Counted from the stretch's first letter, positions 8,121 through 16,834 are shown. The stretch: 64,000 nucleotides of DNA from Bacilli bacterium (GCA_017525035.1 JAFXTH010000023.1:1-64000), one strand, 5' to 3'. Numbers and translations: made by a program. The notes: generated by a model from the letters alone, not told the origin.

Positions 8121-8853
8121 AATATCCACCATCTATTTTTATTACTTCATCATTTATGAAATCAGCATCATCGCTTGCTAGGAAACAAACCACTTTACCT
8201 ATTTCGCTAGGTTCAGCAAATCGCTTTTTATAAATTTTTTCTGTTTCTTCTTCAATTAGTTCTTTTGGTAATTCTTTATTCATCTCAGTATTAACCCATC
8301 CTGGTGCTACACAATTAACATTTATATATGGCGCATATTGAATAGCAAGATTATGTGTCAAGTTAATAACTCCTGCTTTAGAAGCATCGTAATCTATACT
8401 CGTAGGGAAAAAGGAATTAATTCCATTTGTACTTGATATATTAATTATCTTACCTTTCTTTTGGTTTAGCATTACTTCCCCTACACATTTACTTACAACA
8501 AAAGGTCCAATTAAATTTGTATTTAATGTTTTTTGCCAATCATCTACAGTTCTTTCTTCAAAGTCTTTATCAATTGCAATACCTGCATTATTAACTAAAA
8601 CATCTATATGACCAAATTCAGAAATAATTATATTAACCATTTCCTTTACTTCTTCTTCATTTGAAACATCTGCCCTTATTGCTAATGCTTTAATATTGTA
8701 ATCATTTTGCAATTGTTCTTTAAGTTCTGTTGCTTCTTTTTCACTATTCTTATAATTTATTACTACGTTATATCCCTTTTTAGCAAATTCTGTAATGGTT
8801 GCTCGTCCTATTCCTCTTGAACTTCCTGTTATTAATGCAACTTTGTTATTCAT
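8119..8853 (-). CDS. Short-chain dehydrogenase/reductase, FabG-like
   Basis: The 244-residue protein is a classical SDR: cofactor motif TGSSRGIGRA (about 8-17), NNAG (about 89-92), the catalytic Ser in NISSTNG (about 140) and YDASK (Tyr-x-x-x-Lys, about 155-159). The cofactor is probably NADP(H), judging from the Ser-Arg after the first Gly. The closest named relatives are 3-oxoacyl-ACP reductases, but no other fatty-acid genes are nearby, so the substrate is open. GGAAGGAATGATT precedes the ATG at 8853 and a TACAAT box lies just upstream. Confidence 0.85.
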   Translation of the reverse strand: MNNKVALITGSSRGIGRATITEFAKKGYNVVINYKNSEKEATELKEQLQNDYNIKALAIRADVSNEEEVKEMVNIIISEFGHIDVLVNNAGIAIDKDFEERTVDDWQKTLNTNLIGPFVVSKCVGEVMLNQKKGKIINISSTNGINSFFPTSIDYDASKAGVINLTHNLAIQYAPYINVNCVAPGWVNTEMNKELPKELIEEETEKIYKKRFAEPSEIGKVVCFLASDDADFINDEVIKIDGGY

Positions 8854-8882
8854 ATAATCATTCCTTCCAGACTAATTGTATC

Positions 8883-8910
8883 AAAAAAAGCTAGACTTCT
8901 CTAGCTTTTT
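8883..8910 (-). terminator. Intrinsic terminator after the methyltransferase gene
   Basis: AAAAAGCTAG/CTAGCTTTTT stem with a 6-base loop and T run on the minus strand; again carries CTAG at the loop side. Confidence 0.8.
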
Positions 8911-8915
8911 ATTTA

Positions 8916-9608
8916 CTATTTCTTCCTCATTTTCATAACAAGGAATGAAGGTCTATTAAATTCTTTATCAGTAATATATGGTTCGTATAGCCCTTCTATA
9001 ATAAAACCATGTTTTATGGCACCATTTATTAATTCTTCAAATCTACGATGATAAAAATCAAATGTGCCATTAAAATAAGTACGGCTTCTTTTTGATAAAT
9101 TACCATAATTATCCAATTGGAATTTTAATTTATTATCTTCATTTACCCAACTACTTTCACCTAATGATGCAGTAGAAATTGGATGTACTTGTGAAAAAAC
9201 TAATAAGCCATTTTCATTTAAATGATTATATATGTCATTTAATAATTTGTCATAGTTTTCAATATAATTAAAAACCATATCACTAAAGACTATATCAAAT
9301 GATTCGTTTATTTCATTTAAATTTTCAATATTTTGCACAAAATACTGAATATTTTCCTTTGAATTATTTTTTATGGCATAATCAATAACTTTTTGTGAAA
9401 TATCAATTCCTACTACCTTTTTAGCTTTACTTGCTAGTTCACAAGTAAAACATCCTATTCCGCATCCAAGATCTAAAATTGTCTTATCAGTATAATCTCC
9501 AACTGTATCTAATAATAATTGTCTTATTGTTTTATTATGAGGACTATCACTATCAATTCTACTATTTAAATATTCTTCAAATACTTTTTCATCATCATAA
9601 CTACTCAT
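8916..9608 (-). CDS. Class I SAM-dependent methyltransferase
   Basis: The 230-residue protein has motif I ILDLGCGIGCF (about 45-55), an acidic residue in VVGIDIS (motif II) and the post-motif segment FDIVFSDMVFNYIEN (motif IV region). It is of the Methyltransf_25/UbiE style. The substrate is not deducible. It starts 9 bases after the stop of the upstream hypothetical gene, with AAGGTGGTAAA as ribosome site, so the pair is an operon ended by the CTAG-type terminator. Confidence 0.82.
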   Translation of the reverse strand: MSSYDDEKVFEEYLNSRIDSDSPHNKTIRQLLLDTVGDYTDKTILDLGCGIGCFTCELASKAKKVVGIDISQKVIDYAIKNNSKENIQYFVQNIENLNEINESFDIVFSDMVFNYIENYDKLLNDIYNHLNENGLLVFSQVHPISTASLGESSWVNEDNKLKFQLDNYGNLSKRSRTYFNGTFDFYHRRFEELINGAIKHGFIIEGLYEPYITDKEFNRPSFLVMKMRKK

Positions 9609-9617
9609 TTTACCACC

Positions 9618-10415
9618 TTACATTCTTTTATCATTTACCATTTGCCATGGTCTAAATCTTTCGCCATCTGTATGACCACTCAAATTAAATTCTAAATATC
9701 CGCTTTCTCTTAAATAATCTTCTTCTTCAATTAATTCTTTTATTATATTTCTAATTATATCAAGCCAAATAAAGTCTGGTATCTTAGTGTATTCTTTGGG
9801 AATATTATCTTCTAATACTTTTTTATCTATTCCACATGACGTTAAATATTTTATTCTTTCTTTTCTACTTTCTATATATTCTTCTTGAGAGATAAGATAT
9901 GTTCTATAACTATCAAAATTAGAAATATTTACTTTTATTATGTCTTCCCATGGTATTAAATATCTTTCATGGCAACTTATTCCTTTTAATACTTCTCTTC
10001 CATCAAAGCCTTTACCTACGGCTTCTATATATATTCTTTGACCAAGTGATATGGCTACACTAATTCCTGCATATCTCTCGTATCTTTCTGTTGGCTTAGT
10101 TTCAAGATTAAATAATATTAATACACCATCTTTATTTTCTTTTTTAATTTTTCTTATTGTATCTATAATATCAGCATCTTTTTCTTTAACTGGTATTGAT
10201 TTCATACAAGGCTGTATTATTGGATTACCATTTCTAATGCTAGTTAGATTAGATACTTTATTTTTATTTTTTAAATAATCTTCTTCATCAAGTATTACTA
10301 CTAAATCTTTAACAGGACTTAAATCTGGAAAAAATTTAAAAATATTAACCATGTCATTAGCGCGATGATATTTTAAAATATATTTAATATCATCTTCGTT
10401 CTTCATTGAATACAT
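9618..10415 (-). CDS. Hypothetical protein, cotranscribed with a methyltransferase
   Basis: I do not recognise this protein of about 265 residues. It is soluble, charged and mostly helical at its ends, with a central strand-rich part (GVLILFNLETKPTERYERY, GISVAISLGQRIYIEAVGKG). The C-terminus carries a segment ending in ERFRPWQMV. Several in-frame starts are possible (TTG 10427, ATG 10421, ATG 10415). I choose 10415 because TTGGTGATGG then serves as ribosome site. A perfect TATAAT box at about 10431-10436 lies almost on top of the start region, so the leader must be extremely short. Confidence 0.55.
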   Translation of the reverse strand: MYSMKNEDDIKYILKYHRANDMVNIFKFFPDLSPVKDLVVILDEEDYLKNKNKVSNLTSIRNGNPIIQPCMKSIPVKEKDADIIDTIRKIKKENKDGVLILFNLETKPTERYERYAGISVAISLGQRIYIEAVGKGFDGREVLKGISCHERYLIPWEDIIKVNISNFDSYRTYLISQEEYIESRKERIKYLTSCGIDKKVLEDNIPKEYTKIPDFIWLDIIRNIIKELIEEEDYLRESGYLEFNLSGHTDGERFRPWQMVNDKRM

Positions 10416-10441
10416 AACCATCACCAATTATATTATAGCAT

Positions 10442-10471
10442 AAAAAAAGATTAACTTACGTTAGTCTTTTA
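10442..10471 (-). terminator. Intrinsic terminator after the CDF-Gpx-lipoprotein operon
   Basis: AAAAGATTAAC/GTTAGTCTTTT stem (one G-U pair) with a 4-base loop, T run on the minus strand. Confidence 0.75.
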
Positions 10472-10922
10472 ATTGTTCAAACTTTACTGTTATATTGTCA
10501 CTACCTAAGTCAGGTAAGTTATCTATATGCCCTATTTTGGTATAACTATATGATGTATCAAATGATTTGTAAAATATTACTAAACAGTTATCACCATATA
10601 ACATCACATCTCCAGCATTAATTCTTTTAGGATTAGATGCATTTGTTGGTAATGATTTATCTAAATAAACATATTTCTCATTACCATTTAATTCATTCAT
10701 TTTTAACTCTTGAGGAAGATAATTTACAAAACTTTTAGATGTTTCATTATTTTCTAAACTGATTATATATTCTTTTCCATTTATTATTGCTTTCACAGAT
10801 TTAATCACCTCATTTGAATTAGTTGTCTCACTACTGTTTTGATTATCACTTTCTTTATTAAAGCTACACCCTATAGTTGCAAATAACAATAGCAGTATTA
10901 AAATGAGTTTAATTTTTTTCAT
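10461..10922 (-). CDS. Lipoprotein with cyclophilin-like domain
   Basis: The product of about 153 residues starts with MKKIKL, a hydrophobic stretch and the lipobox FATIGC, so it should be lipid-anchored on the outside of the membrane. A Ser/Asn-rich linker follows. The rest (from INGKEYIISLENNETSKSF onward, with YGDNCLVIFYKSF) matches the cyclophilin-like fold family (Cyclophil_like2), whose function is not established and which usually lacks the peptidyl-prolyl isomerase site. It is the last gene of an operon with a glutathione peroxidase and a CDF transporter. Start at ATG 10922 with GGTGATGAACGAT upstream; an ATG at 10931 is possible. Confidence 0.75.
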   Translation of the reverse strand: MKKIKLILILLLLFATIGCSFNKESDNQNSSETTNSNEVIKSVKAIINGKEYIISLENNETSKSFVNYLPQELKMNELNGNEKYVYLDKSLPTNASNPKRINAGDVMLYGDNCLVIFYKSFDTSYSYTKIGHIDNLPDLGSDNITVKFEQLKD

Positions 10923-10940
10923 ATCGTTCATCACCAAAGA

Positions 10941-11480
10941 TTAAAGTAGTTCTTTAATTTTTTCTTCCATGTCTTCAGGTTTATATGTTGGAGAATATCT
11001 TCCAACTACATTTCCTTCTTTATCAACTAAAAATTTAGTAAAGTTCCATTTAATGTCTCCTTCTTTTTTAGTTGTCTTACTTATTTTTGATATTGCTTTC
11101 ATAGCCATTTTATTTTTCATACCACTAATTTGGTCATCTTTTATTTGTTCTTTTAAGTAAGTATATAAAGGTAGTTCGTTTTCTCCATTAACATCTGCTT
11201 TGGCAAACTGATCAAATGATGTGTTATATTTTAATGCACAGAATTCATGTATTTCATCATCTGTTCCAGGTGCTTGATTACCAAATTGATTACATGGAAC
11301 ATCAATAACTTCTAATCCTTTTTCATGATATTCCCTATATAGTTTTTCTAATCCTTCATATTGAGGAGTAAATCCACAACCTGTTGCTGTATTAACAACT
11401 ATTAATACTTTTCCTTTGTATTCTTTTAAGCTTACTTCTTTTCCATTTCTATCTACTATAGAATAATTAAATATTGACAT
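10941..11480 (-). CDS. gpx: Glutathione peroxidase family thiol peroxidase
   Basis: The 179-residue protein has the family's catalytic set: Cys in NTATGCGFTPQY (about 31-42, Cys instead of selenocysteine), Gln in VPCNQFGNQ (about 66-74), and Trp-Asn in IKWNFTKFLV (about 145-154). Bacterial Cys-type members usually take electrons from thioredoxin. It reduces hydrogen peroxide or lipid hydroperoxides in the cytoplasm. The ribosome site AAAGGAGGTATGT overlaps the upstream CDF stop region, so it is the middle gene of a three-gene operon. Confidence 0.9.
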   Translation of the reverse strand: MSIFNYSIVDRNGKEVSLKEYKGKVLIVVNTATGCGFTPQYEGLEKLYREYHEKGLEVIDVPCNQFGNQAPGTDDEIHEFCALKYNTSFDQFAKADVNGENELPLYTYLKEQIKDDQISGMKNKMAMKAISKISKTTKKEGDIKWNFTKFLVDKEGNVVGRYSPTYKPEDMEEKIKELL

Positions 11481-11491
11481 ACATACCTCCT

Positions 11492-12604
11492 TTAATCACT
11501 TACATCTATATCTAATGCTATATCGATTTTATAATCTTTGTATTTATTTTGAATTTCTTCATATATTTCTTTATATACTTCTTCTCTATTCTTTATCTTA
11601 AAATCAATAATTATATCAAAGCTGATACTTTTATCTTCTTCATCTAAATAAAATCCATGCATTTGTAATATTCCTTTATGAGAGAATACTATTTTAATTA
11701 TTTCTTTTTTTATTTCTATTGTTTTTTTATCTTTCGTATTTACTGAATAAACACCAATAGTGTGTAATATTACTCCATATTTTTTTAGAATTGTTTTAGT
11801 AATTCTTCTTGATATTCTATCTATATCTGCTACTGATAAAGTGTCAGCGACTTCTATATGAACTGATCCCGAATATTTATCTGGTCCATAGTCATTCAAT
11901 ACTAAATCATATGCTCCTTGTATATCTTTTTCCTTTGTAATTTCTTTTTTTATAGACTTAGCTAAACTGCTTTCAACTCTTACACCTAGCATATTATCAA
12001 CTGATTCTTTTATTAATTCAAAACCTGCTTTAATTATAAATAGCGCTAACAATGCACCAACATATGCTTCTAAACTAATATCAAATATCATGTAAACGAT
12101 TGCAGATAGCAATACTGAAATTGATAATATTGCATCGTTAAATGCATCTGATCCACTTGCTACTAACGAGTCAGAGTTAACATCTTTACCCTTTTTCTTT
12201 ACATACAATCCCAAAATGAATTTTACTATAATACCAGCAATTAATATGATTAATGTTATAGTGCTATAATCTGCTACTTCTGGATTAATTATTTTCTTAA
12301 TGGATTCCACTAAAGCCGTAATACCTGCATACAAAACGATTGCAGAAACTATCAAAGATGTCATATACTCAATTCTTCCATAACCATATGGATGTTTTTT
12401 ATCTGGTGCTTTTCCTGCTAATTTTGTTCCTACTATAGTAATAATACTTGATAAAGCATCACTTAAATTATTTACGGCATCAGAAATTATCGCAATTGAA
12501 TTGGCTAATAGTCCTACAAACGCTTTAAATCCAGCAAGTATAATATTAAAAACTAGACTTATTATACTTGTTTTAATTACTACTCTTTCGCGGCTGTCTT
12601 TCAT
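11492..12604 (-). CDS. Cation diffusion facilitator (CDF) family transporter
   Basis: The 370-residue membrane protein has the CDF pattern: about five to six transmembrane segments in the first 220 residues, the Asp-rich metal site SDAVNNLSDA in segment 2 (about 41-50), HPYGYGR in the following loop (about 71-77), and a C-terminal cytoplasmic ferredoxin-like domain (HIEVADTLSVADIDRI). Metal is probably Zn, Mn or Fe. The site has Asp-x3-Asn/Asp rather than the His-Asp typical of zinc-specific members, which leans towards Mn or Fe. First gene of an operon with gpx and a lipoprotein, preceded by TATAAT and AGAGGTGTTAAA. Confidence 0.88.
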   Translation of the reverse strand: MKDSRERVVIKTSIISLVFNIILAGFKAFVGLLANSIAIISDAVNNLSDALSSIITIVGTKLAGKAPDKKHPYGYGRIEYMTSLIVSAIVLYAGITALVESIKKIINPEVADYSTITLIILIAGIIVKFILGLYVKKKGKDVNSDSLVASGSDAFNDAILSISVLLSAIVYMIFDISLEAYVGALLALFIIKAGFELIKESVDNMLGVRVESSLAKSIKKEITKEKDIQGAYDLVLNDYGPDKYSGSVHIEVADTLSVADIDRISRRITKTILKKYGVILHTIGVYSVNTKDKKTIEIKKEIIKIVFSHKGILQMHGFYLDEEDKSISFDIIIDFKIKNREEVYKEIYEEIQNKYKDYKIDIALDIDVSD

Positions 12605-12628
12605 TTTAACACCTCTTTTTTATTATAC

Positions 12629-12655
12629 AAAAAAAAACTAGATTTCTCTAGTTTT
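12629..12655 (-). terminator. Intrinsic terminator after the PepD-type dipeptidase
   Basis: AAAACTAG/CTAGTTTT stem with a 6-base loop and T run on the minus strand, another CTAG-type member, 17 bases beyond the stop codon. Confidence 0.75.
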
Positions 12656-12671
12656 ATTCCTTAATTAAAAA

Positions 12672-13967
12672 TTATTTAAGCATATTAATAATTATGTTGT
12701 ACAGTTTTTCCCATGAACTAATATGAGTAATTTCATTTACTGTATGTATATTTTCCATATTTGCCCCAATGGAGATTATATCTAACCCACTAATTCTTTT
12801 TTGAATTGATGCTATTTCTAAACCACCTTGAGCAGTAATCTCTAAAGGATTTTCATTAAACATATTTTTATATACTTCTTTATATTTTTTAAACATAAAT
12901 GAATCTTTATCAAGGTTCCATATTCTATCACGATATAGTTCAGCTACCTTAAAATTATTGTTGTTATTGCTAGTAAAATTATTAAATTCAGCTTCACTTG
13001 TAGTTCTAAACAAATATGTTATAGCAACTTTGTTCTTATTAGTTCTTATCATTCCCAAATTACCTGATGCCATTTTAGAAATATAACCACTTTTTAATTC
13101 TAAAATCTGATTTAGAATATTCTTTGTATCAGAAGTGGAAAATGATTCACCACCTTCTATTTGCTCTACCTTAATATTTGAATTATTAAATTCATTTAAC
13201 AAATCAATCTCAGTCTCTAATTCAATATCACAATCTGTTGCTATATCATTTTCATATGTTCCACCATTTATACTTCTAAGAAATACATTTTTATTTAATA
13301 ATTCTTTAACTAAAGTAATTATTGCATTATTTTCTGATGCTTCGATATTTTCACCAGAATTGCCACCTTTTAGACCTTTTATCGAAAGTTTATAACTTTT
13401 TAAATCTTTCTTACTTAAATTTCCTTCGTAAGTGTACTCATTAACTATATCACCAGCAGAACCAATTACTATAGCATTATCCATACAATAATCAAGATTT
13501 ATCATTTTTCTACTTGCTACCTTATCATATGGGAATGTTATTGCTCCTTTAAATGTTGTTTCTTCTTCTGTTGTAAATAAAAATTCTAAATCTGGATGTT
13601 TAATAGAATTGTCTTCGATTAAAGTAAGCATTAAAGCAAGGCCTACTCCCTGATCTGCTCCAAGTGATGTGTCTTTAGCTGTAACTTCATCACCATCTAT
13701 AATAACATCTATCCCATCAACGTTAAAATCATGATTACTATCAGCTTTTTTGACACACACCATATCTAAATGTGCTTGAAATGCAATAGGTTCACCATTT
13801 ATGTTTCCCTTTTTCTTAATTAGAACATTATAATTTTCATCTTGATAAAACTCTAAATTATTATTTTTAGCGATTGAAACAAAAAAATCTGATATTCTTT
13901 TCTCATTACCTGACATTCTAGGAATGCTTGAAATTCTAATAAAACTATTAATTAATACATCTTTCAC
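12672..13967 (-). CDS. pepD: Aminoacyl-histidine dipeptidase (M20C, PepD-type)
   Basis: The 431-residue protein fits family M20C metallopeptidases: metal ligand His and Asp in AFQAHLDMVC (about 62-71), the bridging Asp in SLGADQGVG (about 97-105), the catalytic/ligand Glu pair in FTTEEETTF (about 129-137), Asp in NLDYCMD, and a C-terminal ligand His in NIHTVNE. It would hydrolyse Xaa-His and other dipeptides in the cytoplasm. A lid domain lies near residues 185-370. The start is GTG at 13967 with AGGTGATATATA upstream and TATAAT before it. Single-gene unit. Confidence 0.85.
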   Translation of the reverse strand: MKDVLINSFIRISSIPRMSGNEKRISDFFVSIAKNNNLEFYQDENYNVLIKKKGNINGEPIAFQAHLDMVCVKKADSNHDFNVDGIDVIIDGDEVTAKDTSLGADQGVGLALMLTLIEDNSIKHPDLEFLFTTEEETTFKGAITFPYDKVASRKMINLDYCMDNAIVIGSAGDIVNEYTYEGNLSKKDLKSYKLSIKGLKGGNSGENIEASENNAIITLVKELLNKNVFLRSINGGTYENDIATDCDIELETEIDLLNEFNNSNIKVEQIEGGESFSTSDTKNILNQILELKSGYISKMASGNLGMIRTNKNKVAITYLFRTTSEAEFNNFTSNNNNNFKVAELYRDRIWNLDKDSFMFKKYKEVYKNMFNENPLEITAQGGLEIASIQKRISGLDIISIGANMENIHTVNEITHISSWEKLYNIIINMLK

Positions 13968-13995
13968 TATATATCACCTAAATAAATTATATCAT

Positions 13996-14023
13996 AAAAA
14001 AGGACTAGTTTTATCTAGCCTTT
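13996..14023 (-). terminator. Intrinsic terminator overlapping the DUF1848 gene's last codons
   Basis: AAAGGACTAG/CTAGCCTTT stem with a 6-base loop; the codons for the terminal K-A-R and the TAA of the gene lie in it, exactly as for murD. Confidence 0.75.
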
Positions 14024-14919
14024 GAATCATTTGGATCCCTTCTGACCTTTATAATGTCATCTTCTTTTAATTCACCAATTAGCAATGATGATTTAGGATT
14101 ATGGTTATTGTAGTTATCATGCACTTGCTTTTCATCGTAGTTTGCATAACAATATTTACAAAAATGCTTACAGGAATTATATACTCCTATATCAACCATT
14201 TCTACACATTGACATGGAACATTTTTTCTAGCATTCCATTTCCTATATTTTTTACCTGTTAATTTTAAAGCAAGTTCTTTAGACATACATTCATCTTTAA
14301 TAAAACCATATTCTGTTAAATCATGAACTTCTGCACATGTATGAACAACCATATGATTTTTTTTAGCACTTTCACTAAAACTTGTTCCAATAACTTTATA
14401 ATCATTTTCAGTTAACTGGCGATAATTTAATACTTTATAATTATTTCTTACATTCTTGTAATCATCAATAAATGATATTAGTATCTTTTCAACATAGCCA
14501 TCTAATAAACTACACAATTTATCAAATGCTCTTACATGGTATTCTAAAGTGTATTTATCATTGATAAACACAGGATCATATCTAATTACTAGATTATCTT
14601 TTCCAATAATCTTTGATACTTTTTTTATAGCTTCTATAATATCATTTTTAGGTGGCAAATTAGGCTCTATATCTTTCTTATATGGTGTTAAAGTAATATG
14701 GAAATACATCTTCTTTTTTATATCTTTTAATTTATCTAATATAGGTATTGGATTCTTGGTACAAAAGAATAATAAATCAACGTCGTCAATCATTATTCTA
14801 CTAACCATCTTAGGATTAAATGGATTTCTAACATCAACAAATCCTTCATATAATCTATTCATTAACCAATCTGAATAGAATGCAACAATATCTGTTCTAC
14901 CGCTTATATTTAAAATCAT
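14011..14919 (-). CDS. DUF1848 family protein
   Basis: The protein of about 302 residues begins MILNISGRTDIVAFYS and has CTKNP near 55 and a C-terminal cysteine group CQCVEMVDIGVYNSC then CKYCYANY, features I associate with DUF1848 (radical-SAM-like, spore photolyase-related fold). A metal cluster at the C-terminal cysteines is likely. Function unknown. I start at the ATG at 14919; GAGAGGATGTGA lies upstream and a GTG at 14928 is an alternative. It was originally the neighbour of ppdK: the old ppdK tail and terminator stand directly upstream. Confidence 0.75.
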   Translation of the reverse strand: MILNISGRTDIVAFYSDWLMNRLYEGFVDVRNPFNPKMVSRIMIDDVDLLFFCTKNPIPILDKLKDIKKKMYFHITLTPYKKDIEPNLPPKNDIIEAIKKVSKIIGKDNLVIRYDPVFINDKYTLEYHVRAFDKLCSLLDGYVEKILISFIDDYKNVRNNYKVLNYRQLTENDYKVIGTSFSESAKKNHMVVHTCAEVHDLTEYGFIKDECMSKELALKLTGKKYRKWNARKNVPCQCVEMVDIGVYNSCKHFCKYCYANYDEKQVHDNYNNHNPKSSLLIGELKEDDIIKVRRDPNDSKAR

Positions 14920-14981
14920 GATTGTCACATCCTCTCAATACACAAGTATTATATCACACTAATAGTGAATTATTTTGCAAT

Positions 14982-15010
14982 AAAAAAGACTAGATTTCTC
15001 TAGTCTTTTA
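14982..15010 (-). terminator. Original ppdK terminator, now stranded
   Basis: AAAAGACTAG/CTAGTCTTTT stem with a 6-base loop and T run on the minus strand. It stands directly behind the displaced 3' tail of ppdK. Its stem is of the host type seen throughout 1-15 kb, unlike the stems inside the element. Confidence 0.8.
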
Positions 15011-15015
15011 TATTG

Positions 15016-15073
15016 TTACTTTTTAGATTTCTTTGCTTCTTTTTCAGCTTGTTTTTCTTTGATTGCAGCTTGT
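15016..15073 (-). pseudogene. Displaced 3' end of ppdK (Lys/Glu-rich tail and stop codon)
   Basis: Reading leftwards, the codons from 15072 give Q-A-A-I-K-E-K-Q-A-E-K-E-A-K-K-S-K-K-stop. They are preceded by in-frame stops, so this is no longer expressed. The start of this tail (Q-A-A-I-K) matches Q-A-T-I-K near the present end of PPDK at 23901. I infer it is the native C-terminus of PPDK, about 9 residues longer than the present one, cut off by integration of the element. Confidence 0.85.
15057..15073. repeat. attL core of the integrated element
   Basis: The sequence ctttgattgCAgcttgt matches the attR core at 23915-23931 in 15 of 17 positions, the two mismatches being adjacent and central. 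It lies inside the displaced ppdK tail. Confidence 0.75.
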
Positions 15074-15083
15074 CACTACAAAC

Positions 15084-15121
15084 AAATTAGTAAACCAAAC
15101 CGTATGCGACCATATACTAAT
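15084..15121. repeat. Left-end attP arm and end repeat
   Basis: AAATTAGTA (15084-15092) is the inverted partner of TACTAATTT at 23899-23907. A second motif, CGTATG, four variable bases, then CATATACTAAT (15101-15121), recurs in the same orientation at 23885-23905. These are candidate recombinase-binding sites; no directionality factor is identified. Confidence 0.55.
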
Positions 15122-15153
15122 AATGACTAAGATAACTAAAATGCCATGTTTTT

Positions 15154-16743
15154 TTATTTATATTCTTCTATAAAAAAATCCTTTTGTCCTTTCCCACTAA
15201 TTTTTAATTTTAATGTTTCATCTAAAAAATTAAGTTGCCATTCAAAATAATCTTTATGAACTATAATTTTTTCAACTACTTCTTCTATTAATCTTTCATC
15301 AACACCATTATAACCAATATCTAAAATCTTTTTAACTGATTTCATAGCTTTTTCTTTCCTAACTTGTATTGGTTCTAAGTGTTTAAGTTTTATTTCTAAT
15401 TCTAAAATTTCTGTTTTATATGTTTCTATTTTTGATTCTGTTTTTCTATGATAACCTTCAAAAGTAGATGCATCTATTGTTCCTTCTAGATACATATCTA
15501 ATAATCTATTTTGTTTAGTATTCTCATCTTCAATAAGTTTTTTATACCTTTTGATTTCATTGTTTATGTTTTTTTCTTCACGTTCTTCGATCTTTACTCC
15601 TTCCATTAATATTTTTGTTAATTCTTCTCTGTTCCCTTTATCATGAGTTAAACAAGTAAAAATATGTTCTGCCATACATTCAAGCTTCCATTCCTGTACT
15701 CCTTTAACTTCGCATAATTTATCTCTACTATTCTTTCTTCTATAACAATCATAACAATATGTAGTACCATACTTATTTTTATGGTATGTTCTTCTATTAA
15801 ATGTAGATCCACATTCACAACGCAATTTTTTACTCCACATGTTTTTCGGAACACCTTTACCTTGTCTTAATCCCTCTTTTACAGCTTTAGAATGACTATC
15901 CAATATCATTTGTGCTTTCTCAAAGTCTTCTTTAGATATTATTGGTTCATAATCTCCTTCAACTATTACTTGTTCTACATTTCCATTATTTTTTACTCTT
16001 TTTTGTTCCAGATAATCTGGAACATATTGTTTTCTATAAATAATAGTTCCACAATAAAATGGATTTCTTAGAACTCTTGTAATATAAGATGCACTCCATC
16101 TAGTTAAACCTGTTGCAGTTACCATACCTCTTTTCTCAAGTTCATTTGCTATAGCAGTCGTACCTTTTCCATTTATATATTCTCTAAATATAAATCGAAC
16201 TACTTCTGCTTGATCCTCGTCTACTACTATCTTATTCTTATCTACTTTATAGTAGCCAAGAATATTTCCAGTTCCCATTATGACTCCGTTTTGAAATGCA
16301 ATTTGCATTCCAGCCTTTACTCTAGTAGATGTTTTCTTACTTTCATTTTGAGCTAATGTAGCCATTAATGTTAATTTCAACTCACCATCTTCATCATTAA
16401 ATGTCCATATATTATCTTCTGTAAAATATACTTCAACTCCTATCTTTTTCAATTTTCTTGTTTCTTGAAGTGTATCAACTGTATTTCTTGCAAATCTTGA
16501 TACTTCACGAGTTATTATTAAATCAAACTTTCCTTCCTCTGCATCCTCCATCATTCGCATAAAATTTTTTCTCTTCTTAGTAGAAGTTCCTGTAATACCT
16601 TCATCTATATATTTATCATATAGAATCCAGTCAGGATGTTTTGCTAATATCTCATCATAATACTGAACTTGATTATCTAATGCTGATAATTGTGCTTCAT
16701 GTTCAGTAGATACACGAGCATATATTGCTACCATTCTTTTCAT
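15154..16743 (-). CDS. Large serine recombinase (site-specific integrase)
   Basis: The protein of about 529 residues has an N-terminal resolvase domain with the catalytic Ser in IYARVSTEHE (Ser12) and the conserved REVSRFARN near 80-88. A recombinase domain follows (GTTAIANELEKRG and NPFYCGTIIYRKQ, about 190-235). Next come a zinc ribbon with CECGSTF and YCYDC (about 308-333) and a C-terminal coiled coil (about 375-450). It should excise and integrate the surrounding element at the ppdK site. I start at ATG 16743, since AGAGGTGAGAAAA precedes it; GTG at 16752 lies in that ribosome site. It lies next to attL. Confidence 0.93.
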   Translation of the reverse strand: MKRMVAIYARVSTEHEAQLSALDNQVQYYDEILAKHPDWILYDKYIDEGITGTSTKKRKNFMRMMEDAEEGKFDLIITREVSRFARNTVDTLQETRKLKKIGVEVYFTEDNIWTFNDEDGELKLTLMATLAQNESKKTSTRVKAGMQIAFQNGVIMGTGNILGYYKVDKNKIVVDEDQAEVVRFIFREYINGKGTTAIANELEKRGMVTATGLTRWSASYITRVLRNPFYCGTIIYRKQYVPDYLEQKRVKNNGNVEQVIVEGDYEPIISKEDFEKAQMILDSHSKAVKEGLRQGKGVPKNMWSKKLRCECGSTFNRRTYHKNKYGTTYCYDCYRRKNSRDKLCEVKGVQEWKLECMAEHIFTCLTHDKGNREELTKILMEGVKIEEREEKNINNEIKRYKKLIEDENTKQNRLLDMYLEGTIDASTFEGYHRKTESKIETYKTEILELEIKLKHLEPIQVRKEKAMKSVKKILDIGYNGVDERLIEEVVEKIIVHKDYFEWQLNFLDETLKLKISGKGQKDFFIEEYK

Positions 16744-16834
16744 TTTTCTCACCTCTACTAAGTTTTTACCATTTTTATTAGAAAAGTTTTAATGTACGAC
16801 TTACTCAAATCAATGTGCAAATTTTAATTTCAAA

